Assembly (NCBI GenBank): GCA_041595255.1
Contig: JBFHKR010000131.1
Span: 1 to 7,422, forward strand
Direction of reading: 5' to 3'
DNA: 7,422 nucleotides
DNA from: PGYR01 sp041595255
Lineage (GTDB): Bacteria; Bacteroidota; Ignavibacteria; Kapaibacteriales; UBA2268
Part shown: one piece after another, positions 1 through 6,251 of the stretch
How the letters are laid out: each line of letters begins with the position of its first letter
How positions within the stretch are numbered: position 1 is the first letter of the stretch
Translations under genes and position numbers: made by a program
The notes under the pieces: generated by a model
What the model saw: the letters and a program-made list of their open reading frames with translations, nothing else
Told to the model about the DNA's origin: nothing
The model's database searches: none

Positions 1-6
1 TCTATG

Positions 7-1455
7 TTATCTACCAAAGGCGTGTCGTAAAGACATAAAGCCAACCGTACCAAAGCCAAGTAGGAATAGTATTTGGAATGGAATAGCGGCTATTTCCAAG
101 TGGTAAATTGAGTAGCCAATACCAACCATAAAGTATAGTGTTAAAAGCAATTCTACAGCTACTAATAGTGTAACTTTGTTTTGTCTATATTTCTTTTTGA
201 TTACTGTTTTCGGAGCTTTGTCGCCGTCTTTTGGTGTACGAGTAAACTCAGATTTCTTGCCAATTAATGCTTCTATTACTGCTTTAGTGTTATTCACAGC
301 TAAGCCCATAGAACCAGCTAAGAAAACAGGGAAAAGCAATATTCTCTTTCTCCAATCTAGGTGTATTGCTTTTTGACCATACATATAGAACAAGAATGTA
401 GATATAGAAGCTAGAACGAATATTGACATTAATGAATAGATATTGTCGTATCCAGTAGTAGAGTTCTTTATCATTACTATAGGTATGTTCAACATAGCAA
501 CTAAGATAATGAAAGGGAATACAATATTACTTGTTAAGTGTATAAAGCACTCGAATTTTACTTTAGGTGTGATATCAGCTTTCCATACTTTTGGTAAAAG
601 CTTCATTGCTGTTTCTACAGCTCCTTTAGTCCAACGGAATTGTTGAGTTTTCAAAGCGTTTATGTCAGCAGGTAACTCTGCTGGAGAAGTCACGTCATTT
701 AAGAACATAAACTTCCAACCCTTTAATTGAGCTCTATAGCTTAGATCAAAATCTTCAGTCAAAGTATCGGCTTGCCAGTTACCTGCATCCATAATGCAAG
801 CAGTTCTCCAAATACCAGCCGTTCCGTTGAAATTGATAAAAAATCCAGCTTTGTTACGAACTTGTTGTTCTATAACAAAGTGTCCGTCTAGCGCTATTGC
901 TTGAGCTTTAGTTAGATATGACTGATCACCATTAATGTGTTCCCATCTCGTTTGTACCATACCTACTTTTTCATTTTGGAAATGAGGTACAGTTCTTTTT
1001 AGGAAATCATTATTAGGAACGAAATCAGCATCAAATATGGCTACAAATTCGCCTTTTGCTACTTTTAACCCTTCTTTTAAGGCACCAGCTTTATATCCGG
1101 TCCTATCAGTTCTATGCATATAAGTAATATCAAATCCTTTTTTCTGGTACTCATCACATAGCTTTTTAGCTAGTGCTTGAGTCTCATCAATAGAATCATC
1201 AAGTACTTGAATTTCCAGCTTGTCTTGAGGATAATCAATCTCACAAACAGATTTGATTAATCGCTCTACCACATATAGTTCATTGAACATAGGTAGCTGT
1301 ACGGTAACAACAGGCCAATCTGCGGGATCTTTTAGGTCGGGCATTTCCTGTTTACGAGTTTTTCGGTAGTAGTGTAGTAGCACTATCCCGTGGATACCGA
1401 ATCCAAAGAGTATAGTTAGTGCAACGAAGTAAATAGCTATAAGTAAACTTTCCAT
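7..1455 (-). CDS. Membrane-bound family 2 glycosyltransferase, cellulose-synthase-like (CslA-type)
   Basis: Predicted inner-membrane processive glycosyltransferase that would use a nucleotide-sugar to build a beta-linked polysaccharide; the sugar cannot be told from sequence. From the ATG at 1455 it is 482 residues. There is an N-terminal membrane segment (about 3-29) and then a cytosolic GT-A domain with VLDDS (DD 86-87), DAD (142-144), TED (233-235, probable catalytic base) and QQFRW (271-275), the Q-x-x-R-W signature of cellulose-synthase-like enzymes. Further hydrophobic segments follow (about 305-329, 340-360, 375-395, 430-475). The phrases VTVQLPMFNE and IQVLDDS resemble plant CslA and its bacterial homologues. 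The frame stays open upstream to a TTG at 1527, but that would add a poor N-terminus, and a candidate promoter lies inside it, so I chose the ATG. The LptE-like gene ends 169 bases upstream on the same strand, so separate transcription is likely. Family confident; product unknown. Confidence 0.9.
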   Translation of the reverse strand: MESLLIAIYFVALTILFGFGIHGIVLLHYYRKTRKQEMPDLKDPADWPVVTVQLPMFNELYVVERLIKSVCEIDYPQDKLEIQVLDDSIDETQALAKKLCDEYQKKGFDITYMHRTDRTGYKAGALKEGLKVAKGEFVAIFDADFVPNNDFLKRTVPHFQNEKVGMVQTRWEHINGDQSYLTKAQAIALDGHFVIEQQVRNKAGFFINFNGTAGIWRTACIMDAGNWQADTLTEDFDLSYRAQLKGWKFMFLNDVTSPAELPADINALKTQQFRWTKGAVETAMKLLPKVWKADITPKVKFECFIHLTSNIVFPFIILVAMLNIPIVMIKNSTTGYDNIYSLMSIFVLASISTFLFYMYGQKAIHLDWRKRILLFPVFLAGSMGLAVNNTKAVIEALIGKKSEFTRTPKDGDKAPKTVIKKKYRQNKVTLLVAVELLLTLYFMVGIGYSIYHLEIAAIPFQILFLLGFGTVGFMSLRHAFGR

Positions 1456-1493
1456 TCGGAAATTATATACCTTTTTGTAACTAAAATAAACAG

Positions 1494-1524
1494 CAAAGTT
1501 ATGAAAAAAATTAACAATACGAAA
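1494..1524 (-). promoter_or_regulatory. Candidate Bacteroidota-type promoter for the glycosyltransferase
   Basis: On the minus strand TAACTTTG (1501-1494) matches the Bacteroidota -7 motif TAnnTTTG. A TTTC (1524-1521), one base off the -33 TTTG element, sits 19 bases upstream, which is the expected spacing. The predicted transcript would start near 1487, giving a leader of about 30 bases before the ATG at 1455. A separate TATAAT on the same strand (1467-1462) lies only 6 bases before that ATG and would imply a leaderless mRNA. Both are motif matches in AT-rich DNA, so certainty is low. Confidence 0.35.
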
Positions 1525-1624
1525 CAAGTATATTTCATTTTTCGTTATAATTCTGCCTTAAAAATTAAACTTATCGTTTTTTAATCTTTTATCCAAATAT
1601 GGTGATAATTTGGAAGTAGCTCGA

Positions 1625-2113
1625 TTACCAGCCCGATACTACTGCAAGTAATACGTCATTTGCTATTTGCTCTAATATTAACTCTATTGCCTCATTCCTA
1701 TTAGCTAAGGCATTGCTAAGCTCGTAGTTCTGATACGCTGAGAAATCCTTACTCCAAATTTCCTTCCGTTTTACATTATCATAGTATATTGCCTTGCATC
1801 TTACTGTTACTCTTCTTTCAGTTTCTATTGCGCCACTTGATACAGCTATCGGTGCATCAGAGATATTAGTTATGTTGACTTCCAACTTGGCATCTCCACC
1901 TGCAGTTTCATTTATATTAAATGAATTATCACTTCTGAATTCATCTATTAACGATTGAGCTAATTTGTCACGAAACAATGGATTACCGTATCCAGATTGG
2001 TCCAAAACTGGCTGTATATAAATCGATTTCAGATGAGCTGGAATATTTCCACCTGTAAATGAATAGCAACCGCTAAGAAATAAAATTAAACTTAATAAGA
2101 GATATTTTTTCAT
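1625..2113 (-). CDS. lptE: LptE-like LPS-assembly outer-membrane lipoprotein
   Basis: A 162-residue lipoprotein. Residues 1-16 form a type II signal peptide: two lysines, a leucine-rich core, then the lipobox LSGC with C16 as the lipidated cysteine. The mature part starts CYSFTGGNIP and continues with a strand reading SIYIQPVLDQ, then a helix containing FRDKLAQSLIDEF, the pattern of the LptE family (the plug partner of LptD in placing lipopolysaccharide in the outer membrane). The length fits LptE of Bacteroidota and relatives. Its ATG overlaps the stop of the upstream MBL-hydrolase gene by four bases (ATGA), so the two are probably co-transcribed and translationally coupled. No LptD gene is in the window. 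LptE sequences diverge strongly, so the family call rests on signal, length and the N-terminal pattern. Confidence 0.8.
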   Translation of the reverse strand: MKKYLLLSLILFLSGCYSFTGGNIPAHLKSIYIQPVLDQSGYGNPLFRDKLAQSLIDEFRSDNSFNINETAGGDAKLEVNITNISDAPIAVSSGAIETERRVTVRCKAIYYDNVKRKEIWSKDFSAYQNYELSNALANRNEAIELILEQIANDVLLAVVSGW

Positions 2114-2760
2114 TGATTTACAATATATTGCTTTATAAATGGGTTTATTTTTCTTTCGCTTCCTACTGTAGTACGGGGTCCGTGACCTGGGTACAGAGCA
2201 TAGTCATCAGGTAAAGTCAGAATTTTATTTTTAATACTATTCATCAATACCAAGAAATCACCACCCGGCAAATCTGTACGTCCAATACTTTGTTTGAATA
2301 TAGTATCGCCGACTATTACGGTCTGTTTCTCATCATTGACGAATATTACTCCACCTTCTGTATGACCGGGAGTTTCTAATACTCGGAATTTCTGATGTCC
2401 AAGTATTAACTCATCCCCTTCTTTAATATACTTATCTGCTTTTATACCACGCATTACAAATGGGAGTGGGAATCCACCTACATAAGCATTTGGATCTATT
2501 AATCTATACTCATCATCCGAATGCAGAAGAACAGGTACATTATGCTGATCTCTAAGTTCTGGTGCGTCAGCCGTATGATCCCAATGAGAATGAGTGAGCC
2601 ATATTTCTTTTAGCTCTGCCGATTCTTCTTTTAAAGTTTTATTAATAAAATCTAAACTGTTTGGAGGTACGTCTATAACTACTGCATAGTTAGTTGATTT
2701 GTCAATAACTATATATGTATTAGTTAATGCGGGACCAAATTCATCGTAAATAAGTTTCAT
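2110..2760 (-). CDS. MBL-fold metallohydrolase, glyoxalase II (YcbL)-like
   Basis: Predicted cytosolic binuclear metal hydrolase of 216 residues. The metal ligands of the metallo-beta-lactamase fold are all visible: THSHWDH (H57, H59, D61, H62), PGHT (H133), GDT (D152) and PGHG (H193). The stretch GDTIFKQSIGRTDLPGGD (151-168) and the short C-terminus match the YcbL type of small glyoxalase II-like hydrolases rather than the longer (about 250-residue) classical enzyme. The likely activity is hydrolysis of a thioester such as S-lactoylglutathione or a related acyl thiol; the real substrate is not shown by sequence. It starts at an ATG 101 bases from the divergent thiolase gene and ends in a 4-base overlap with the LptE-like gene. 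No in-frame alternative start looks better. Confidence 0.88.
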   Translation of the reverse strand: MKLIYDEFGPALTNTYIVIDKSTNYAVVIDVPPNSLDFINKTLKEESAELKEIWLTHSHWDHTADAPELRDQHNVPVLLHSDDEYRLIDPNAYVGGFPLPFVMRGIKADKYIKEGDELILGHQKFRVLETPGHTEGGVIFVNDEKQTVIVGDTIFKQSIGRTDLPGGDFLVLMNSIKNKILTLPDDYALYPGHGPRTTVGSERKINPFIKQYIVNQ

Positions 2761-2774
2761 CTATTTAATTTTCT

Positions 2775-2782
2775 TAAATTTG
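2775..2782 (+). promoter_or_regulatory. Candidate -7 promoter element before the thiolase gene
   Basis: TAAATTTG matches the Bacteroidota TAnnTTTG motif and lies about 80 bases before the thiolase ATG, in the 101-base divergent spacer. No good -33 TTTG at 19-21 bases is seen (the nearest is TTTC at 2755-2758, spacing 16), so this is weak. The ribosome site of the thiolase is clearer: AGGA at 2851-2854, seven bases before the ATG. Confidence 0.22.
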
Positions 2783-2861
2783 TGAAAAGAAAAAATAATA
2801 ATGTCATTAAAACATTATAAAACTAATGAAAATTTGAACTATTAAAAAAAAGGATTGAATA

Positions 2862-4034
2862 ATGAGTACAGTAATTTTATCAGCAGTTAGAACTCCTATA
2901 GGTGGTTTTTTGGGTGGTTTGTCACCACTAACAGCTCCTCAGTTGGGTGCAGAAGCAATCAAAGCCGCTATTACTAAAGCAGGAGTAAAAGGTGAAGACG
3001 TAAATGAAGTAATTATGGGTAATGTACTGACAGCTGGAGTTGGTCAAGCGCCTGCACGCCAAGCAGCTATCTACGCTGGTTTACCTCAGTCAGTGGAGTG
3101 TATGACTATCAACAAAGTATGTGGATCAGGTCTGAAAGCTGTTATGTTAGCTGACCAAGCTATCAAAGCTGGCGATGCGACAACTATAGTTGCGGGTGGC
3201 CAAGAATCAATGTCTAATTCACCTCACATATTACTTGGAGCTAGAAATGGCTATAAAATGGGTAATACAGAGCTAATAGACTCTATGGTACACGACGGCC
3301 TATGGGACGTATACAACAAATTCCACATGGGGAATGCTGGTGAGATTTGTGCTGGTGAACATGATTTTTCACGTGAATCGCAAGATGAATATGCTACTAG
3401 TTCTTATAAAAGAGCATTAGAAGCTCAAGAAAAAGGTTACTTTGCTGAAGAGTTAATACCTATTACGATTGCAGATAGAAGAGGTGATATAGTAGTCGAT
3501 AAAGACGAAGATCCTGGTAAAGTTAGATTTGATAAGATACCTGAACTAAGACCAGTTTTCAAAAAAGATGGTACTATAACTGCTGCAAACGCATCTAATC
3601 TGAACGATGGTGCATGTGCGATAGTAGTTCAAGACGAAGAAGCTGCAAAAGCTGCTGGGCGTAAGCCATTGGCAAGAATCATAGCTCACTGCTCACACGC
3701 GCAAGCACCTGAGTGGTTCACTACTGCGCCGACTTCTGCTATACAGAAAGTATTGAAAAAGGCGAATATGCAAGTTAGCGATATCGATTTATTCGAAATC
3801 AACGAAGCTTTCTCAGTAGTGCCTATGCACTCTATCAAAGAATTAGGGATAGACAGAGAGAAAGTAAATATACACGGTGGTGCAGTTGCTTTAGGTCATC
3901 CAATCGGAGCATCTGGAGCACGTATATTGACTACTCTTATCTATGCACTAAAACGTACAGGCGGCAAATACGGTCTGGCTACTCTTTGTATAGGTGGCGG
4001 CGAAGCTAATGCAATGATAATCGAGATTCTATAA
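2862..4034 (+). CDS. Acetyl-CoA C-acetyltransferase (thiolase, EC 2.3.1.9)
   Basis: Complete 390-residue thiolase, close to the usual 390-395. Catalytic residues are in place: nucleophile C87 in NKVCGSG, NEAF (314-317), H346 in GHPIGASGA, and C376 in CIGGG. HMG at 155-157, with a methionine in the covering loop, is typical of biosynthetic acetoacetyl-CoA thiolases (AtoB/PhaA type) rather than long-chain FadA enzymes. It would condense two acetyl-CoA to acetoacetyl-CoA or run the reverse, serving ketone-body/butyrate, polyhydroxybutyrate or isoprenoid metabolism; no partner gene here decides which. The ATG has a good AGGA Shine-Dalgarno sequence seven bases upstream. It is alone on its strand, divergent from the MBL hydrolase, and followed by a strong terminator, so it is probably monocistronic. 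Confidence 0.96.
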   Translation: MSTVILSAVRTPIGGFLGGLSPLTAPQLGAEAIKAAITKAGVKGEDVNEVIMGNVLTAGVGQAPARQAAIYAGLPQSVECMTINKVCGSGLKAVMLADQAIKAGDATTIVAGGQESMSNSPHILLGARNGYKMGNTELIDSMVHDGLWDVYNKFHMGNAGEICAGEHDFSRESQDEYATSSYKRALEAQEKGYFAEELIPITIADRRGDIVVDKDEDPGKVRFDKIPELRPVFKKDGTITAANASNLNDGACAIVVQDEEAAKAAGRKPLARIIAHCSHAQAPEWFTTAPTSAIQKVLKKANMQVSDIDLFEINEAFSVVPMHSIKELGIDREKVNIHGGAVALGHPIGASGARILTTLIYALKRTGGKYGLATLCIGGGEANAMIIEIL

Positions 4035-4065
4035 TCTTAATAACACAAAGCGAATTAATTTTTAC

Positions 4066-4095
4066 AAACCCCAACAGTGATGTTGGGGTTTTTTT
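4066..4095 (+). terminator. Rho-independent terminator after the thiolase gene
   Basis: An 11-bp perfect stem (4066-4076 with 4081-4091), core CCCCAACA/TGTTGGGG, has a GTGA tetraloop and runs into a T tract ending at 4095. It starts 32 bases after the thiolase stop codon and separates that gene from the nuclease cluster. Confidence 0.92.
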
Positions 4096-4096
4096 G

Positions 4097-4104
4097 TATA
4101 TTTG
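4097..4104 (+). promoter_or_regulatory. Candidate -7 promoter element for the nuclease cluster
   Basis: TATATTTG matches TAnnTTTG, directly behind the terminator and 28 bases before the first gene of the cluster. This is a sensible place for the promoter of genes 4132-6113. The -33 position would fall in the terminator stem and has no TTTG, so the call is weak. Confidence 0.28.
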
Positions 4105-4131
4105 GTAGTTAAATAATAATAATAAGTGAAA

Positions 4132-4974
4132 ATGAATAGACCACAGACAATACAAATATTCTTACCTGACGGCTCACCACGAAGTGTGAAAATCGCTGAG
4201 ATAACTAATAGAGTAGTAAAAGCTATTTTAGTTCCAAGAAATAAACTTGAATATATTTCAACAAGAACAGAACTAAATAATGTTGGAGTCTATTTTCTAT
4301 TTGGTGAAGCAGCTGATAAAGCAAAACCTTTAGTATATATCGGAGAAGCTGAAGATTGCCTAGACCGTTTAAAGCAACATAACCGAACTAAAGAATTTTG
4401 GAACTATGCTGTTATCATGGTGTCTAAGATAAATGCTTTTACTAAGTCGCATGCTAAGTATCTAGAACATATTGCAATCGATCAAGCGAAGGATTCTAAT
4501 AGATATGAAACAGAAAATATGACTGCACCTAGTAAACCATTTGTAACTGAATCTATGGAAGCCGATCTACTTGATAGTTTTGACACAATCAAAATTTTAC
4601 TTTCTACTCTTGGTTTTCCCGTTTATGATAAAGTTGGGAAAGAACAAATAACATCTAAAGAAGTATTATATTTAAATGGGAGAAACATAAATGCAGAAGG
4701 AGACTTAATTGATGATGGCTTTGTTGTGTTTAAAGGTTCTCAAGTAAAAAAAGAAACTGTACCTTCATGCCACGAGTATTTAATTAATTTGAGGCAAAAA
4801 TTACTGTTGAATGAAATAATTATAGAAAAAAATGGGAACTATGAATTCGTTCAAGATTATGTTTTTAATTCACCTAGTACAGCGGGTGGAGTTGTTCTAG
4901 GAAGATCTACAAATGGATGGACAAAATGGAAGAATAAAGAAGGTAAAACACTTGATGAATTAAAACGAAAATAA
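4132..4974 (+). CDS. GIY-YIG nuclease family protein with C-terminal DUF4357-like domain
   Basis: A 280-residue predicted DNA nuclease. The N-terminal segment (about 6-40, IQIFLPDG...VPRNKL) is typical of this subfamily. It is followed by the GIY-YIG core: VGVYFLFGE (51-59) as the GIY strand, LVYIGEA (67-73) as the YIG strand, R79 in DRLKQH as the likely catalytic arginine, and E112 in KYLEHIAI as the likely metal-binding glutamate. The catalytic set thus looks intact. The C-terminal part (about 247-278, SPSTAGGVVLGRS, NGWTKWK, GKTLDEL) fits DUF4357, often attached to GIY-YIG domains and to restriction proteins. The start is the ATG at 4132; an in-frame GTG at 4126 would add two residues. There is no clear Shine-Dalgarno sequence. 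It is the first gene of a four-gene run, six bases before the Mrr-like nuclease. The target is unknown. Confidence 0.88.
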   Translation: MNRPQTIQIFLPDGSPRSVKIAEITNRVVKAILVPRNKLEYISTRTELNNVGVYFLFGEAADKAKPLVYIGEAEDCLDRLKQHNRTKEFWNYAVIMVSKINAFTKSHAKYLEHIAIDQAKDSNRYETENMTAPSKPFVTESMEADLLDSFDTIKILLSTLGFPVYDKVGKEQITSKEVLYLNGRNINAEGDLIDDGFVVFKGSQVKKETVPSCHEYLINLRQKLLLNEIIIEKNGNYEFVQDYVFNSPSTAGGVVLGRSTNGWTKWKNKEGKTLDELKRK

Positions 4975-4980
4975 GTTTAA

Positions 4981-5520
4981 ATGAATAACTCACCAGATGA
5001 TATAAACACAGAAATCACGCCAACTGAATTTGAAGAGCTTGTACATAGTTATTTGTCAAACTTAGGCGAAACGTTGGAGAAGTTTGAAGCAAAACATAAT
5101 ATTCTAATTACCCGAAATGATGGGACTTATCAGATTGATGTATTTGCTGAATTTGAAGTATTAGGTGGAAGAATAAAAGTGCTTATTGAATGTAAAAGAT
5201 ATAAGAATAAAGTTAAAAGGGAAACCGTTCAATTGCTCAACGATAAACTCAAATCTATTGGAGCGCAAAAAGGTATGATTTTTACGACAAGTGGCTTTCA
5301 ATCAGGTGCAATAAAATATGCAGAAGAACATGGCATTGCACTGGTTACTGTAATCGAAGGTAGATATACATATGTTACAAAATCTCATAACTCAGAAACT
5401 TATCCGCCTCCTGATTGGGTAAAAATACCAAAATTTGTTGGTGTTTATTCATACGGAAATAGAACGGCTTATCTAGAAAGTAAGTATTTAACTCCATTAG
5501 AAGAATTTCTGTTTAATTAA
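4981..5520 (+). CDS. Mrr-type restriction endonuclease-like protein (PD-(D/E)XK)
   Basis: A 179-residue stand-alone nuclease domain. Residues about 11-126 match the Mrr catalytic fold: helix TPTEFEELVHSYL with E18 or E19, then the active-site triad D53 (in YQIDVFAEF), E70 and K72 (in LIECKRYK), and Q84 in the next helix. MIFTTSGFQSGAIKYAEEHGI (99-119) is the usual late strand and helix of the family. Mrr proteins cleave DNA, commonly modified DNA. No N-terminal recognition domain is present, and the last 50 residues (with PPPDWVKIP) are not recognised. It starts six bases after the GIY-YIG gene and ends 13 bases before the next, so the genes are likely co-expressed. The specificity could lie in the tail or in a partner. 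Fold confident; role in defence inferred. Confidence 0.85.
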   Translation: MNNSPDDINTEITPTEFEELVHSYLSNLGETLEKFEAKHNILITRNDGTYQIDVFAEFEVLGGRIKVLIECKRYKNKVKRETVQLLNDKLKSIGAQKGMIFTTSGFQSGAIKYAEEHGIALVTVIEGRYTYVTKSHNSETYPPPDWVKIPKFVGVYSYGNRTAYLESKYLTPLEEFLFN

Positions 5521-5533
5521 CAAAAAGAAAAAA

Positions 5534-5764
5534 ATGAACCTATATTTTTCAAAAACATATTCTGACGATGAAGAAGCATTAGCTGAAGAAGCTAAATTGG
5601 GAATGATTTACGCTTCAAAGGATGAGCTACTTGAGGTTTGTGAATTCTTCGAAAAAGTTAAGAATCATATAACTAATAATGATATTTGCCATATGCATTT
5701 TCGTGACTATTATGAAGATTGGGATGAAGATAAACATATTGATTTAGAAGTAAACCTTAAATAG
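5534..5764 (+). CDS. Small acidic protein of unknown function, possibly immunity-like
   Basis: A 76-residue cytosolic protein, strongly acidic, with no signal or membrane segment. It opens with a probable strand (NLYFSKTYS), then an acidic patch DDEEALAEEA, a helix from KDELLEVCEFFEKVKNHI, and a C-terminal HMHFRDYYEDWDEDKHIDLEV. This layout (short strand, regulator-like helix, H-x-H-x-x-D-Y, then acidic residues and a hydrophobic strand) recalls small immunity proteins of the Imm32 kind, but I recall this only loosely and could not test it. Its place, 13 bases after an Mrr-like nuclease and 4 before a phosphatase-like gene, together with its charge, would suit an antitoxin, inhibitor or DNA-mimic. 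The A-rich sequence before its ATG has no GG-type ribosome site. A real gene is likely; the function is unknown. Confidence 0.72.
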   Translation: MNLYFSKTYSDDEEALAEEAKLGMIYASKDELLEVCEFFEKVKNHITNNDICHMHFRDYYEDWDEDKHIDLEVNLK

Positions 5765-5768
5765 TAAC

Positions 5769-6113
5769 TTGAACACCCCCCCAAAAATATTAGTAGTTTG
5801 CGGACGAAATAAGCGTAGAAGTAAGACAGCCGAAGCTCTCTATAGAAGAGAGAAGGCCTTCAATATGCAATCAGCTGGATTAAGTCCCAAAAGTCCAATT
5901 CAGATTAACGAAACAAAAATAAGCTGGTCAGATGCTATATTCGTAATGGAAGATGAACACAAGTCAAGAATAGTAAAACAATACCGGCATTTGGATTTAC
6001 CCCCAATATATGTTTTGTATATAGAAGATGAATACGAGTTTATGCAACCCGAATTGATCGAGATTTTAGAAGAAAGAATACCTGATGTTTTACAATATGA
6101 AATGAAGTTGTAA
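5769..6113 (+). CDS. Low-molecular-weight protein tyrosine phosphatase-like protein
   Basis: A 114-residue protein of the short low-molecular-weight phosphatase type (COG4551-like). The P-loop ILVVCGRNKRRSKTAEALY holds a full C-x5-R-S signature: C11, R17, S18. Further family features are SWSDAIFVMEDEH (52-64) and IEDEYEFMQPELIEIL (85-100), the D-x-Y region expected to supply the general acid. It may dephosphorylate tyrosine or arginine residues, or another phospho-ligand; the substrate is unknown. The only start in frame after the upstream stop (5751-5753) is TTG at 5769, four bases after the previous gene's stop. A run of seven C occupies codons 3-5, so a slip there would put the body out of frame with this start. 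It is the last gene of the nuclease cluster. Family call firm; start less so. Confidence 0.83.
   Translation: MNTPPKILVVCGRNKRRSKTAEALYRREKAFNMQSAGLSPKSPIQINETKISWSDAIFVMEDEHKSRIVKQYRHLDLPPIYVLYIEDEYEFMQPELIEILEERIPDVLQYEMKL
5776..5782 (+). repeat. C7 homopolymer in the start of the phosphatase gene
   Basis: Seven consecutive C in codons 3-5 of the phosphatase-like ORF. Long C runs are unexpected in such AT-rich DNA. The other two frames have stops just upstream (5765-5767 and 5770-5772), so any length change other than by 3 would separate the body from the only start. Confidence 0.6.
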
Positions 6114-6127
6114 CAATATTTATATAT

Positions 6128-6135
6128 CCCCCCCC
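6128..6135 (+). repeat. C8 homopolymer after the phosphatase gene
   Basis: Eight consecutive C starting 15 bases after the phosphatase stop, just before the nested hairpin arms. It is the second long C run within 360 bases. Confidence 0.6.
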
Positions 6136-6140
6136 ATTCC

Positions 6141-6181
6141 GCAAATAACTCCTTTATTTGCCGTAATAAATACGGCAAATA
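6141..6181 (+). other. Three-arm hairpin region with alternative stems
   Basis: TATTTGCCGTA (6155-6165) pairs perfectly with TACGGCAAATA (6171-6181) around a 5-base loop, an 11-bp stem. The same left arm can instead pair its TATTTGC (6155-6161) with GCAAATA at 6141-6147 over a 7-base loop. No T tract follows, so it is not a classic terminator. It may mark the end of the nuclease-phosphatase transcript or protect its 3' end. The choice between the two stems resembles an attenuator, but this is inference. Confidence 0.55.
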
Positions 6182-6189
6182 TTTCGTAA

Positions 6190-6251
6190 TTTACAATCGT
6201 TATTATAATAAACACTAACTTGTATAATTAAAACATACGGAAGATTGTAAA
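6190..6251 (+). promoter_or_regulatory. Candidate promoter with spaced inverted repeat before the membrane sensor gene
   Basis: TATAAT at 6223-6228 is a good -10-like hexamer 23 bases before the ATG at 6252; the -35 region (TTATTA at 6200-6205) is poor. It is bracketed by a perfect 9-bp inverted repeat, TTTACAATC (6190-6198) and GATTGTAAA (6243-6251), the right copy ending at the start codon. GGAAG at 6239-6243 can serve as the ribosome site. The repeat halves could be operator half-sites, but this has no support beyond the sequence. Confidence 0.35.

Noticed and set aside
176..376. Plus-strand 66-codon ORF
   Set aside because: It lies wholly opposite the glycosyltransferase, whose motifs are intact; it has no recognisable domain and looks like a shadow frame.
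443..646. Plus-strand 67-codon ORF
   Set aside because: Also antisense inside the glycosyltransferase gene, with no motif or ribosome site.
1593..1613. Inverted repeat CCAAAT/ATTTGG after the LptE-like gene as a terminator
   Set aside because: Only 6 bp with a 9-base loop, and no T tract on either strand (the minus strand continues A-rich). The rest of 1528-1624 shows nothing else.
2804..2829. TCATTA/TAATGA inverted repeat in the divergent spacer as an operator
   Set aside because: Only 6 bp per half with a 14-base gap in very AT-rich DNA; chance is a sufficient explanation.
4126..4131. GTG start for the GIY-YIG gene
   Set aside because: It adds only two residues; the ATG at 4132 is the more common start type and begins at the family-like N-terminus.
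4132..5520. Classical restriction-modification system
   Set aside because: There are two nuclease-type genes but no methyltransferase, specificity subunit or helicase in the window, so the label is not supported.
5900..6178. Minus-strand 92-codon ORF
   Set aside because: Mostly antisense to the phosphatase-like gene, which has a full C-x5-R-S loop; the protein is cysteine- and serine-rich without pattern, and the start falls in the hairpin.
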